Shown: positions 48,583 to 57,015 of the stretch, one piece after another | Position numbering within the stretch: the stretch's first letter is position 1 | Layout of the letters: every line of letters begins with the position of its first letter | DNA from: Mariniblastus sp. | Lineage (GTDB): Bacteria > Planctomycetota > Planctomycetia > Pirellulales > Pirellulaceae | Assembly (NCBI GenBank): GCA_022447605.1 | Contig: JAKVBG010000001.1 | Coordinates: 393,919 to 457,918 of the forward strand | DNA: 64,000 nucleotides | Direction: 5' to 3' | Notes under the pieces: generated by a model | What the model was told of the DNA's origin: nothing | The model's database searches: none | Seen by the model: the letters and a program-made list of their open reading frames with translations, nothing else | Program-made: the position numbers and the translations under genes

Positions 48583-48684
48583 CTACGGAGTCTTGATCTT
48601 CTTGGTCTTCGCTTTGCGGGCTTTGTTGTTCGCCGGCCGCTTGCCGTGATTCGCTTTTTTGACTTTGTGATTAGGCTTGGTCAT
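48583..48684 (-). CDS. Small Lys/Arg-rich protein, 33 residues
   Basis: This gene is too short for the track. It translates MTKPNHKVKKANHGKRPANN then KARKAKTKKIKTP, more than 40 percent Lys plus Arg. A GGAG five bases before the ATG and an intrinsic terminator 50 bases after the stop support expression. Size, charge and the short-linker style resemble bTHX-type or other ribosome-associated small proteins; I recall similar small basic proteins in planctomycetes but cannot confirm it here. It could bind rRNA or DNA. Confidence 0.7.
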   Translation of the reverse strand: MTKPNHKVKKANHGKRPANNKARKAKTKKIKTP

Positions 48685-48823
48685 AACGACTCCAAAACGG
48701 GATTCTGAGGTACTTTGCTCGAGTGAATCAGGCTACCAATCGAAGCGTCTTCGATAAAGGTCTAACTTTTCGAATGCTAGAAAAACGGGGCAAAAGCACA
48801 AAAAATCAATATCCGCACCCGGC

Positions 48824-49837
48824 TTAGTCCCGTTGAGTCAAGTCTGCCAACTCCGACAGAAGTTCTTTCGCATGTCCCTTGTCAATGGCGATGGCACAAC
48901 GTTCGGCGCCCGTCCTCAGGTCGTCGGTGATCCCGGAAATCCACACGGCAGCCGCCGCATTGGCCAAAACGATATCACGCGCCGGGCCGGACTGACCGGC
49001 CAGAACCCTCTCGATGATCTCCGCACTCTGTTCCGGGCTTTGCACTCGCAACAAGCTGGTCGAGCCCTGCTGCAGCTTAAAATCGTCGGGGGTCAACTCG
49101 GTATTGGTCACTTGCTTTCCCCGCACTTCCGAGACATCGGTAACGCCCCCCACCGTGATCTCACCCAGTCCGTCCCTGCCATGAACCACGATCGAGCGTT
49201 CGGTCCCGAGCAAGGCCAGGGCCTTGGCCAGCTTTTCACGCGTCTCGCCTCGGCCCGCACCAAGTACCTGGTAGGGCGCCTTAGCCGGGTTACAGAGCGG
49301 ACCTAGCAGGTTGAAGATGGTCGGAAAACCGAGCTTCTTGCGAACTTTCATGACATGCCCTACCGAGGGGTGAAACAACGGGGCAAAGCAGAAGCAAATC
49401 CCCAGTTGATTCAGGCATTTACTGACCGTCTGAATGTTGCAATGAATGTTGACCCCCAGTTGCGTAAGCACATCAGCCGAACCCGACTTGCTGGTCGATT
49501 TACTGTTTCCATGCTTGGCAACAGAAGCCCCAGCGGCCGCGGCAACGATGGCCGCACAGGTTGAGACATTGAAGGTATGCATCCCTCCGCCGCCCGTGCC
49601 GCAGGTATCTACCACGTTTTTCCGGTTGGTCTCTACGGTATCCATATGCCAACGCATTGCCTTGGCAGCGCCCGCCAGTTCTTCAACCGACTCTCCTTTT
49701 TCGTGCAATGCCTTCAACAGGCCAGACATCTGCCGGTCCGTTGCTTCACCTTTCATGATGATGTCAAAAACGTTTGCCATTTGACCTTCATCAAGCGATT
49801 GGCCTCGCTCCAGTTGTTCGATTGCTTCGGGGATCAA
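48824..49837 (-). CDS. trpD: Anthranilate phosphoribosyltransferase (TrpD) with altered motifs
   Basis: A 337-residue TrpD-type enzyme that transfers phosphoribose from PRPP to anthranilate in tryptophan synthesis. The family fold is clear from DTCGTGGGGMHTFNVST, VAKHGNSKSTSKSGSADVL and FNLLGPLCNPAKAPYQVLG. Two usually invariant positions differ: the PRPP-loop GTGGDG is GTGGGG, and KHGNR is KHGNS. The reading was checked on the nucleotide sequence around 49600. It is not next to other trp genes. It may be a diverged TrpD or have another phosphoribosyl acceptor. Confidence 0.88.
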   Translation of the reverse strand: MIPEAIEQLERGQSLDEGQMANVFDIIMKGEATDRQMSGLLKALHEKGESVEELAGAAKAMRWHMDTVETNRKNVVDTCGTGGGGMHTFNVSTCAAIVAAAAGASVAKHGNSKSTSKSGSADVLTQLGVNIHCNIQTVSKCLNQLGICFCFAPLFHPSVGHVMKVRKKLGFPTIFNLLGPLCNPAKAPYQVLGAGRGETREKLAKALALLGTERSIVVHGRDGLGEITVGGVTDVSEVRGKQVTNTELTPDDFKLQQGSTSLLRVQSPEQSAEIIERVLAGQSGPARDIVLANAAAAVWISGITDDLRTGAERCAIAIDKGHAKELLSELADLTQRD

Positions 49838-50034
49838 CAGGTCATCTCCATCTATGACGATTGGGTATTCCGGCAGTTTGCCTGCATGAGGTTAGCTTCC
49901 ATTGTAGAACTTTCGGCCGCATTGGTTAACCATTGACTCAGGTTTTGAGTTTTTCTCTTGTTCCCATCGCCGGCTGTCTCTAGAATCTGCTCCCAACTGC
50001 CCATTTCACTTGTTACCCTGAATTTTCCAGAAAC

Positions 50035-50982
50035 ATGCCTCGAAAAGTCATTGTCGACTGTGACATGGGAACCGATGATGCGGTGGCCCTGACCATGATG
50101 CTGTTTGACAGCCGCCTTGAGATCATTGCCGTCACCGCAACCGAGGGATGTGTCACGGCAGAACAGGCCAACAACAATCTGCAGGCCATCGTCAACGAAC
50201 TGGATCCAGGCCGCTACCCCCGTCTCGGGATGGCACGTGTGACGGATTGTGCCCCCCCGGTCAATACCAGTTTCCTGTATGGTGATGATGGCCTGGGCAA
50301 TGCGGGTTTTGAAGTCTCCCAGTTACAACATCTTCACGCGTCCGACAAACTGATCGTTGACTGTGTCCGCGCTTTTCCCGATGAGATCACGGTCGTCTGC
50401 CTCGGCCCGCTGACTAATTTGGCAAGGGCATTTCAGCGCGATCCGGCACTGCCCACCATGATTGACCGTGTCGTCATGACTGGCGGAACCCTGTCCGGCA
50501 TCGGCAACGTCACGCCTGCTGCCGAATTCAACTTCTATTTTGACCCTTTCAGCGCCCAGCAGGTCATCAACAGTCGAACTACCAAGACCCTGCTCCCATT
50601 GGATGTCACCCACGCGGTCGAATTCGGTATCGAGATGATGGAATCACTTCCCGACGAAAAGACAAGGGCCGGTTACTTCCTGCGGCAAATCTTGCCATTC
50701 GCATTCCGATCGTATCGCCAGCAGCTGGGTGTTGAGGGAATTTTCCTCAACGATGCAATCGGTGCACTGGCCTTGATCGAACCCCAGCTTTTTGTGTTCG
50801 AAGAAATGGGCGGGGATGTTGAAACCGAAGGTGAACTAACCCGCGGTGCTTCTATTTTTGACCGACGTCAACCTCCCGAATGGCGACCCAATATGGAAGT
50901 CGCCACATCGATCAACATCGATTCTGCCCGGCAATACCTGGTTGACCAATTAATGGTGTCGGGAAACCTGTCGGGGAGTTGA
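50035..50982 (+). CDS. Inosine-uridine preferring nucleoside hydrolase
   Basis: A 315-residue calcium-dependent nucleoside hydrolase that splits nucleosides to base and ribose. The N-terminal metal motif is VIVDCDMGTDDAVAL (DxDxxxDD). Further motifs are VVCLGPLTNLARAF, the AEFNFYFDPFSAQQV calcium/ribose site, and LNDAIGAL at the C-terminal metal Asp. Substrate specificity (purine or pyrimidine) is not clear. It lies alone between trpD (divergent) and the HtrA-like gene (convergent). Confidence 0.93.
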   Translation: MPRKVIVDCDMGTDDAVALTMMLFDSRLEIIAVTATEGCVTAEQANNNLQAIVNELDPGRYPRLGMARVTDCAPPVNTSFLYGDDGLGNAGFEVSQLQHLHASDKLIVDCVRAFPDEITVVCLGPLTNLARAFQRDPALPTMIDRVVMTGGTLSGIGNVTPAAEFNFYFDPFSAQQVINSRTTKTLLPLDVTHAVEFGIEMMESLPDEKTRAGYFLRQILPFAFRSYRQQLGVEGIFLNDAIGALALIEPQLFVFEEMGGDVETEGELTRGASIFDRRQPPEWRPNMEVATSINIDSARQYLVDQLMVSGNLSGS

Positions 50983-51037
50983 CCCAGGCCGATGCCGCAT
51001 GGCGGGTAGGACCTGCTGCCGAGACATGGGCATTCGC

Positions 51038-52168
51038 TCAGCCGGCAATATTCAGACGGTTCCGATCACCAACCTTGACCTGCACCTTCCTGATGCCGCC
51101 TTTCCGGAAAACCGAAAGTTCAACCGTCGTGCCGATCGGCGTCAAACTGACTTCCGTCACCAGATGGGAATCATTGGCCACCTTGCGGCCTTCAAATTCC
51201 AGGATGATATCACCCACCTGCAAATCGACCTGGCCAGCCGGTGAATTGGGTGTGATGGCCGAAACCCGCGCGCCATGGGTTCTCTCCAGGCCCATGGAAA
51301 TTGCCTTGCGAGGAGTGAAACGGGCATCCAGTGAAACACCGAGAAACCCACGCTGCACTTCGCCGTGATCAATCAGATCGGAAACGATTCTTGTTACCAT
51401 GTTGATCGGTATGGAGAATCCGATCCCATCGCTGCCACCTGAGTTACTGGCAATCGCCGTATTGATTCCAATGACCTCGCCCTGCAAGTTGATGAGCGGA
51501 CCGCCACTGTTGCCCGGGTTGATGGCCGCGTCGGTCTGAATAAAGTTCTGGAAACGAACACCCTGGGGGCCCAGCTCCAGGTCGCGCCGACCCATGGCAC
51601 TTACGATTCCGTAACTCACTGAGTGGCTCAAACCGAAAGGACTGCCAATCGCCACGACAAAGTCACCGATATCCACAGTGGTACTGTCACCGAGCAGGGC
51701 GGGGACCAGGTCGTCACGGTCGACAAACATCACGGAGAGGTCGGTTTCGCGATCGTGAACAACGCGGGTTGGCAAAAACCACTTCCCATCTGCTTCGATG
51801 CGAATATCCGAAACGGAAGAATTTTCGATCACGTGGTAGTTGGTCACAACGTAATGTCGCTGGCCATGCTTGAGGACAATCCCCGAGCCTGCCTCTTCAA
51901 TGTAGGATGACTGGCGGTTTTCACCCGTCGACAGCGACTGCTTCTGTGGCTTCTTCGCCTCGATATGGACGACCATCGGGCGAACCGACTTGACCACGTT
52001 CTTCACGACAGAAAATGGTTCATTGAACGGAGTCGAAACCGAGTTGATTTTCCGGAAAGGTGTTTCCGCTGTTTGCATCGGTTGAGCGGCAACCGCTGCC
52101 TGCAGGCAGGTAATCAGCGCCAAAGAAAGCCAAAGGGTTTGCGATTTGCTAGGTAGGTTATTCGTCAT
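51038..52168 (-). CDS. HtrA/DegP-like serine protease with PDZ domain
   Basis: A secreted protease of about 376 residues; the ATG at 52168 (MTNNLPSKSQTLWL) gives a signal peptide ending near AVAAQ. The trypsin-like domain has the triad His in VVTNYHVIEN, Asp in RETDLSVMF and Ser in INPGNSGGPLINL. A single PDZ domain follows (about 285-370), with RGFLGVSLDA and VGDIILEFEG. HtrA proteins degrade or refold damaged periplasmic proteins. The long linker before the protease domain (about 30-85) is Ser/Thr-rich. It converges on the nucleoside hydrolase. Confidence 0.93.
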   Translation of the reverse strand: MTNNLPSKSQTLWLSLALITCLQAAVAAQPMQTAETPFRKINSVSTPFNEPFSVVKNVVKSVRPMVVHIEAKKPQKQSLSTGENRQSSYIEEAGSGIVLKHGQRHYVVTNYHVIENSSVSDIRIEADGKWFLPTRVVHDRETDLSVMFVDRDDLVPALLGDSTTVDIGDFVVAIGSPFGLSHSVSYGIVSAMGRRDLELGPQGVRFQNFIQTDAAINPGNSGGPLINLQGEVIGINTAIASNSGGSDGIGFSIPINMVTRIVSDLIDHGEVQRGFLGVSLDARFTPRKAISMGLERTHGARVSAITPNSPAGQVDLQVGDIILEFEGRKVANDSHLVTEVSLTPIGTTVELSVFRKGGIRKVQVKVGDRNRLNIAG

Positions 52169-52283
52169 GGGAGGTATCAATCGGGGATTGGAATGTCAGT
52201 AGTCTATCGAAGCGACCGGCCAGGTGTGGCTGAATCGGCAAACGGGAGACCGGTTGAAATCATTTCGGGGCAGGTTTTAACGG

Positions 52284-52721
52284 TTAGGAAATATTGACGT
52301 CGGGATTGATCTGAAAATCATCGTTGGTTCCGAGAATGATGGACCAATCGGCAACGGCCGATGGCTCCACTCCATGCTCTTCGGCCTTGATTTTGCACTT
52401 GATGCAACAACTCGCGTAAGGCAATGCCCGGAGTCGCTCCAGCGGAATGCGACAGCCACACGCTTCACAATCTCCATACGTGCTTTCGTGAATGCGCTTG
52501 ATAGCGTTTTCGATGTAATGCAGTTCTCGACTCTCGACTTCGGCCAGTTGCGAGCTGATTTCACCACGGGCACAGTCCGTCGCAAAATCCACCTCGTCAC
52601 CACCTTGCCTTGTACTCAGTTCTCGCAACAGGCTGTCGTCACCATTGAGTGCCTGGCGAAGGGCGTCGCGCCGCTCAATCAGGCTTTCACGTATTTCTTT
52701 AATGGATTCTTTTCGGTTCAT
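52284..52721 (-). CDS. DksA/TraR-type C4 zinc-finger protein
   Basis: A protein of about 145 residues starting at MNRKESIKEIRESL (52721). The N-terminal coiled coil is followed by the zinc finger CEACGCRIPLERLRALPYASCCIKC, in which CxxC pairs are spaced as in the TraR/DksA family. DksA binds the secondary channel of RNA polymerase and works with ppGpp; the acidic tip residues of the coiled coil (DEVDFATD) may play that part. The function is inferred only from the family. A 14-bp palindrome lies 70 bases upstream. Confidence 0.9.
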   Translation of the reverse strand: MNRKESIKEIRESLIERRDALRQALNGDDSLLRELSTRQGGDEVDFATDCARGEISSQLAEVESRELHYIENAIKRIHESTYGDCEACGCRIPLERLRALPYASCCIKCKIKAEEHGVEPSAVADWSIILGTNDDFQINPDVNIS

Positions 52722-52790
52722 GGCTGAGTTCTCAAACCAGTTGAGTTCAAGGAGCGGCCGGCAAGGCCCGGCTCGGTCGTTCATGCCCGG

Positions 52791-52804
52791 CACCCACGTG
52801 GGTG
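52791..52804. promoter_or_regulatory. 14-bp perfect palindrome CACCCACGTGGGTG
   Basis: A perfect 14-base palindrome, 70 bases upstream of the DksA-like gene start. Perfect symmetry of this length suits a dimeric regulator. CCGG sequences flank it on both sides at slightly different distances. Confidence 0.5.
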
Positions 52805-53083
52805 ACCCGGCGGTTCTGTCGAACTATAGTTCCGTATTGGCGCGGCAGTCTGGAAAATGTCAATTTTGAATAAATTTCGAAATTCCCCGGAAAACGTTGG
52901 GGAAACGGCCTGCTGCGGCACCGCGTGTGTTCTTTGTTTCAGCATCGCCCACGCACCGCTTACCCGGCTCCGGTCTGGCGCATCAAGTCACCCCCAAGGC
53001 CCCTTGGAAGAACACCTGCTCCCCCCAATTTGAGTCGTGCCGGTTGTAACGATCATAGGAAACGGCTCTCGCTCGACCTTTCA

Positions 53084-53118
53084 AATCGGTTGGGAGTCGG
53101 TTTGGGAATCGGTTTGGC
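53084..53118. repeat. Three imperfect 11-12 base tandem repeats
   Basis: AATCGGTTGGG, AGTCGGTTTGGG and AATCGGTTTGGC follow one another, differing at one or two positions. The array is short, so chance or slippage is also possible. Confidence 0.45.
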
Positions 53119-53382
53119 TGACTGGCTTTGCCCTACCCGTCGTTCATCAAAATCCCATCCCGAAAACAAGAATGGACCAGCCGACAAGTGGGTCACGATC
53201 TAGAGAAACGGCATGCCAACGGGTGTCCAAGCGACGGAATCGACCACTCCCTCTATCCGCCAGGACCACCTGGCCCATGAATGTATCCAGGAAAGTGAAG
53301 AGAGCCGGCAGAATGCTGGCCCAGAGAGGAAGGGGACCGCGAACCAAGGTCCGAGAAGCTGGTTGGTGGAAACCAGAACTGG

Positions 53383-54408
53383 CTAGTAGCCTCGAATCGC
53401 CTCGATATCACTGAAATCGGTCAGGTGATAGCCGACATGAGCCTGGTCACAAAGCTTGCAAAAAGAGCGGAGTGCTACACCAAAGCCGTCCGGTCCGCTG
53501 AACCCACCAAATTGACCTCCCCCTTTTACATGCGGCTCGAGATCGGCAAACATCCCGTCCACGCCCCGCCTTGCCAGACGCTGGTTCAATTCCGGCAGAT
53601 AACTTTTCAAGTCCCTCAGGATTTCCAGGTAACCCGAGTTGCCGTGTTCGACAGGGACAAAGTGCTTCAAGGCATCTTCATCCACATGAGTAACCCGCTT
53701 CATCGGGTCCGGGTTTCGGAAATCCTTGACATGAATCCAGCCAAGCCCGGGCTTCATCGCCTGGTACTGGGAGAAGATCTCCGCCTGGGAATAACCTTGA
53801 GAAACAAGATTGCCGCCGTCGAATATCAATAGCAGCGCCTCGCTATCCACCCGGCGATGAATCTCTGCCAACAGTTGGCCATTCTGACCAACCAGGTTCG
53901 CCTCCACTTCCAGGCCGAAGGTCAAATCGTGCGAATCACAAAGGGCGGCGATTTCCACGAGCTGTTCAATCACTGCATCCAGGTGTTCCTCAGGTGGCTG
54001 GCCCTTGGGGTGGTAAAACGAAAAACCGCGTATCAACTTTGAACCAAAACGGACAGCCAGGTCACAAGCTTTCTGGACCTCGGTTTGAAGATACTCCTGA
54101 AACGGAACAAAACGATTCATCGTCCCGTCATCGACGTTCAGCAACTTGACCTTGCCAATCGGCGAACCGATCGAAGAAACACGCAGGTGATATTCCTCCA
54201 GTTTCGTGGCAACCCGGTCAATTTCAAATTCATCCAACTCCATCAGGTTTTTGGTGCCGGAGCCGGCATCGACAAACCTCAACGAAACATATTGCAGCCC
54301 CATGGCAGTCATGGCGGAAAACTGCTGGTCCATTGTTTTCTGGTTGGCTGACTCGTCAGAAAAACCGGACAGGATCAATTGTTCATTTTTCATTGCGTTA
54401 TGCACCAT
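53383..54408 (-). CDS. Sugar phosphate isomerase/epimerase-like TIM barrel
   Basis: A 341-residue protein of the xylose-isomerase-like TIM barrel superfamily (AP endonuclease family 2-like). The alternating barrel pattern shows in YVSLRFVDAG, LTFGLEVEANLVGQN, LLLIFDGGNLVSQGYS and LGWIHVKDFRNP, with potential metal-binding Glu, Asp, His and Asp/Glu in the usual places. Its ATG overlaps the stop of queF by one base (TAATG), so translation is probably coupled. The substrate is unknown. An in-frame ATG at 54393 is an alternative start. Confidence 0.85.
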   Translation of the reverse strand: MVHNAMKNEQLILSGFSDESANQKTMDQQFSAMTAMGLQYVSLRFVDAGSGTKNLMELDEFEIDRVATKLEEYHLRVSSIGSPIGKVKLLNVDDGTMNRFVPFQEYLQTEVQKACDLAVRFGSKLIRGFSFYHPKGQPPEEHLDAVIEQLVEIAALCDSHDLTFGLEVEANLVGQNGQLLAEIHRRVDSEALLLIFDGGNLVSQGYSQAEIFSQYQAMKPGLGWIHVKDFRNPDPMKRVTHVDEDALKHFVPVEHGNSGYLEILRDLKSYLPELNQRLARRGVDGMFADLEPHVKGGGQFGGFSGPDGFGVALRSFCKLCDQAHVGYHLTDFSDIEAIRGY

Positions 54409-54764
54409 TACGATTTGACATGCTCGACAACGATGACGGACGACAATCCACCCCGCGGGGTAAATTCAGCCGTCAGGGTAACGTGACGAGGTTGGACTTT
54501 GGCCACGAAATCGTCCAGAATACTGTTGGTCACATCTTCATAGAAAATACCTTCATTGCGGAACTTCTGGAGATACAATTTAAGGCTCTTCAGTTCGATG
54601 CATTTTTCGTCGGGCACGTAGCGGAATGTCATGATACCAAAATCGGGCTGACCCGTTTTTGGACAGACGGAAGTAAATTCCGGGCATTCGATTTCGATGG
54701 TGTAATCTCGGCTGGAAAACTGGTTATCAAACGTTTCGAGATCTTCACAGAACTTGGTTGGCAT
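54408..54764 (-). CDS. queF: NADPH-dependent 7-cyano-7-deazaguanine reductase
   Basis: A 118-residue type I QueF that reduces preQ0 to preQ1 in queuosine synthesis. The nucleophilic cysteine is in [15 protein letters not shown]. The family motif [22 protein letters not shown] is intact, and the length fits the short type. AAGG lies 7 bases upstream of the ATG. It is divergent from queE, which makes 7-carboxy-7-deazaguanine two steps earlier, and its stop overlaps the start of a sugar-isomerase-like gene. No preQ1 riboswitch was recognised in the leader. Confidence 0.97.
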   Translation of the reverse strand: MPTKFCEDLETFDNQFSSRDYTIEIECPEFTSVCPKTGQPDFGIMTFRYVPDEKCIELKSLKLYLQKFRNEGIFYEDVTNSILDDFVAKVQPRHVTLTAEFTPRGGLSSVIVVEHVKS

Positions 54765-54814
54765 GTTCTACCTTTGGCCTAAATAGTTGAAACGGAGACG
54801 GCTCAACCGGGCAC

Positions 54815-54840
54815 CGTGCTTTCGAGAAATCAACAGCACG
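54815..54840. promoter_or_regulatory. 6-bp inverted repeat in the queF-queE divergent region
   Basis: CGTGCT and AGCACG are exact reverse complements with a 14-base spacer, located between the two divergent queuosine genes. It might be a shared operator, but the short arms mean chance is possible. Confidence 0.3.
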
Positions 54841-54859
54841 CCTTTCGGAATCCGACATC

Positions 54860-55546
54860 ATGTTAGTATCTGAAATCTACAGTTCTCGACAAGGTGAAGG
54901 ACGCCTCACAGGTCAACCGAGTATTTTTGTCAGAACGAGCGGCTGTAACTTGCGGTGCGACTTTTGCGACACACCCTATACTTCCTGGACACCGGAAGGA
55001 CGCGATACCCCGATCGGGGACGTGCTGCAGGAAGTTGGCCAATTCAGCCCACAGCACGTGGTTTTGACGGGAGGTGAGCCGATGTTGCCTCGATCCGTTG
55101 TCGAACTGACCCATCTCCTGCAGGAGCAAAACTACCACATCACGATCGAAACCTCGGGCACCATATTCCGTGAAGTCCACTGTGACCTGATGTCGATCAG
55201 TCCAAAATTGGCCAACTCGACTCCCAGCTTCAGCCGGGCAGGGGACTGGTCCCTGCGGCATGAGAATGCGCGCCATCGTCCCGAGATTGTCGACCAGTTG
55301 ATCCAGCGACATGACTACCAGTTGAAATTTGTGGTCAGCAGCCCCTCGGACGTTGATGAAATCGAACGGTACCTGGAAGAACTGAGTACCGTCAATCGCC
55401 AACAGGTACTGCTGATGCCCGAGGGAGTCGAATCATCCAAGCTTGAGGATCGGGCGAAATGGCTGGTGCCGATATGTGAGGAACGTCAGTTCACCTACTG
55501 CCCCCGCATGCATATCCAATGGTATGGGAACCGAAGGGGCACCTGA
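54860..55546 (+). CDS. queE: 7-carboxy-7-deazaguanine synthase (radical SAM)
   Basis: A 228-residue QueE that converts 6-carboxytetrahydropterin to 7-carboxy-7-deazaguanine. The N-terminal MLVSEIYSSRQGEGRLTGQPSIFVR is family-typical. The radical-SAM cluster motif is CNLRCDFCD (CxxxCxxC) near residue 29, and TGGEPML is the SAM-binding GGEP. The product feeds QueC then QueF; queF is the divergent neighbour. The PTPS-type gene at 12580 might provide the earlier step, though its motif is not clearly QueD-like. Confidence 0.97.
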   Translation: MLVSEIYSSRQGEGRLTGQPSIFVRTSGCNLRCDFCDTPYTSWTPEGRDTPIGDVLQEVGQFSPQHVVLTGGEPMLPRSVVELTHLLQEQNYHITIETSGTIFREVHCDLMSISPKLANSTPSFSRAGDWSLRHENARHRPEIVDQLIQRHDYQLKFVVSSPSDVDEIERYLEELSTVNRQQVLLMPEGVESSKLEDRAKWLVPICEERQFTYCPRMHIQWYGNRRGT

Positions 55547-55692
55547 TGGCGAAATTGGGCGTCGGGAGAACCGCCGAAATGTGAGGGACAGGGCAGGGGA
55601 GGCATATCGAATACGGTTCAATTGGACTAATATAAGGGGCTGAGAGTGTCGATTGCCCGGCGGGGCACCATCCAGCGAGGCCATCCCTGAAT

Positions 55693-56964
55693 ATGCGTAG
55701 CCCTGTTTTTCTTCTGTTTGTGGTGATTACATTTTGCTGCTGGGGAATCTACGGCCCCCTGCTTCACATCGGTCAGGCAGGCATGGGAGCCGAAGGCCAA
55801 CTGAGTTCTTTGCGGCCATTCATCTGTGTCGGAATTGCCTACTTCCTGATCGCCGTTATTTTTCCCATCTTCGTGTTGACCACCCGGGAAGAGCAGGGGC
55901 ACTGGAGTTTCACCGGCTTTGTCTGGTCGTTTATTGCGGGTGCCGTCGGTGCCATCGGGGCCCTGGGGATTGTCCTCGCCTTTAAATTCCACGGAAAGCC
56001 GGTTTACGTGATGCCAATCGTTTTTGGCTGTGCGCCGGTCGTCAACACCCTGGTGACGATGTGGATGTCGCGAACGGTCAAGAATGCATCCCTCCTTTTT
56101 TATGTCGCCGTGGCCACCGTAGCGATCGGGGCCGCCGGGGTCTTGACGTTCAAGCCGACCCCCCCCAAGCCGGTGGAACAAGCAGCCGTCACCCCGGTCG
56201 ATTCGAAAGAAAAGACGGGTGAAAAAGGCCAAATCAGCATTCAGGAGTCGGACAATGACTCCCCAACCGACCAGGCTGACGACACGGAGAAGACCGACGA
56301 CACGGAGAAAGCTGACGGAACGATCGGGAAAACGACTAGCGAACAGGCCGATCCAGCGGTCGATGATGAACCAACGGATCAGGACAAAGCGGCGACCGAC
56401 GACCCATCCGATAGTGACCCTCAGACAGGAGAGGAATCGGCAGGACTGGTGAACCAGGTAACCGATTTCTTCATGGTCTTCCTCTCCCTCTGTGTGACGG
56501 CGCTCTGCTGGGGCAGCTATGGCCCGGTCCTGCATAAAGGCCAAGCCAAAATGGGGGGAAGCCGTCTGCGGCCATTTCTCTGCGTCGGGATCGCCTACTT
56601 CACCATTGCCGTGGTGGGGCCCTATTTCCTGTTAGACGCGTTCCCGGAACCGGGAGGCTGGTCACTGGGTGGCACGTTCTGGTCGTTACTGGCTGGCGGC
56701 GTGGGTGCCGTGGGAGCACTCGGCATCATCTACGCGTTCAATTTTGGTGGCAAACCGATTTTCGTGATGCCCCTGGTGTTCGGTTTTGCCCCGGTTGTGA
56801 ACACGTTGACCGAAACCATCAGCAAGGGGCTGCTCAATCAACTTTCCCAGTGGTTTTTCCTCAGCCTGTTACTGGTCATCCTTGGCGCGGTTACGGTCCT
56901 GCTCTGTGCGCCGCGCGGGAAAGCCGGACCGGCCAAACAGGAACCGTCAGCGACCACTGACTAA
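55693..56964 (+). CDS. Duplicated EamA-like membrane protein with acidic linker
   Basis: A 423-residue membrane protein built of two similar halves (about 8-153 and 257-405) joined by an acidic linker of about 100 residues (DDTEKTDDTEKADG and similar). Both halves share CWGxYGPxLHxGQAxMG, LRPFxCVGIAYFxIAV and a GKPxxVMPxVFGxAPVVNTL motif, so the gene arose by an internal duplication. The halves have about four to five hydrophobic helices each and look like a drug/metabolite-transporter (EamA) type fold. The substrate is unknown. It is followed 50 bases later by a small acidic-helical protein. Confidence 0.8.
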   Translation: MRSPVFLLFVVITFCCWGIYGPLLHIGQAGMGAEGQLSSLRPFICVGIAYFLIAVIFPIFVLTTREEQGHWSFTGFVWSFIAGAVGAIGALGIVLAFKFHGKPVYVMPIVFGCAPVVNTLVTMWMSRTVKNASLLFYVAVATVAIGAAGVLTFKPTPPKPVEQAAVTPVDSKEKTGEKGQISIQESDNDSPTDQADDTEKTDDTEKADGTIGKTTSEQADPAVDDEPTDQDKAATDDPSDSDPQTGEESAGLVNQVTDFFMVFLSLCVTALCWGSYGPVLHKGQAKMGGSRLRPFLCVGIAYFTIAVVGPYFLLDAFPEPGGWSLGGTFWSLLAGGVGAVGALGIIYAFNFGGKPIFVMPLVFGFAPVVNTLTETISKGLLNQLSQWFFLSLLLVILGAVTVLLCAPRGKAGPAKQEPSATTD

Positions 56965-57015
56965 CCCGCACAGTTGGAGTCCGGGAAGCATTCTTTATGG
57001 CACGGGCCAGGTACG

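Larger units (their letters stand above)
52722..53382. other. 660-base gene-free gap with palindrome and tandem repeat
   Basis: Between the DksA-like gene and the sugar-isomerase-like gene (both minus strand) I see no supported CDS: several short ORFs overlap here on both strands without recognisable features. The stretch contains the palindrome at 52791 and the tandem repeat at 53084. Long upstream control regions or a lost gene are possible. Confidence 0.45.

Noticed and set aside
53037-53414. 125-residue plus-strand ORF and overlapping ORFs in the gap before the isomerase gene
   Set aside because: The ORFs overlap each other on both strands, have no domain features, and one runs into the 3' end of the isomerase-like gene.
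54765-54859. Possible preQ1 riboswitch before queF
   Set aside because: I searched the leader for the preQ1-I core and the pseudoknot tail and saw neither; only a 6-bp inverted repeat is present.
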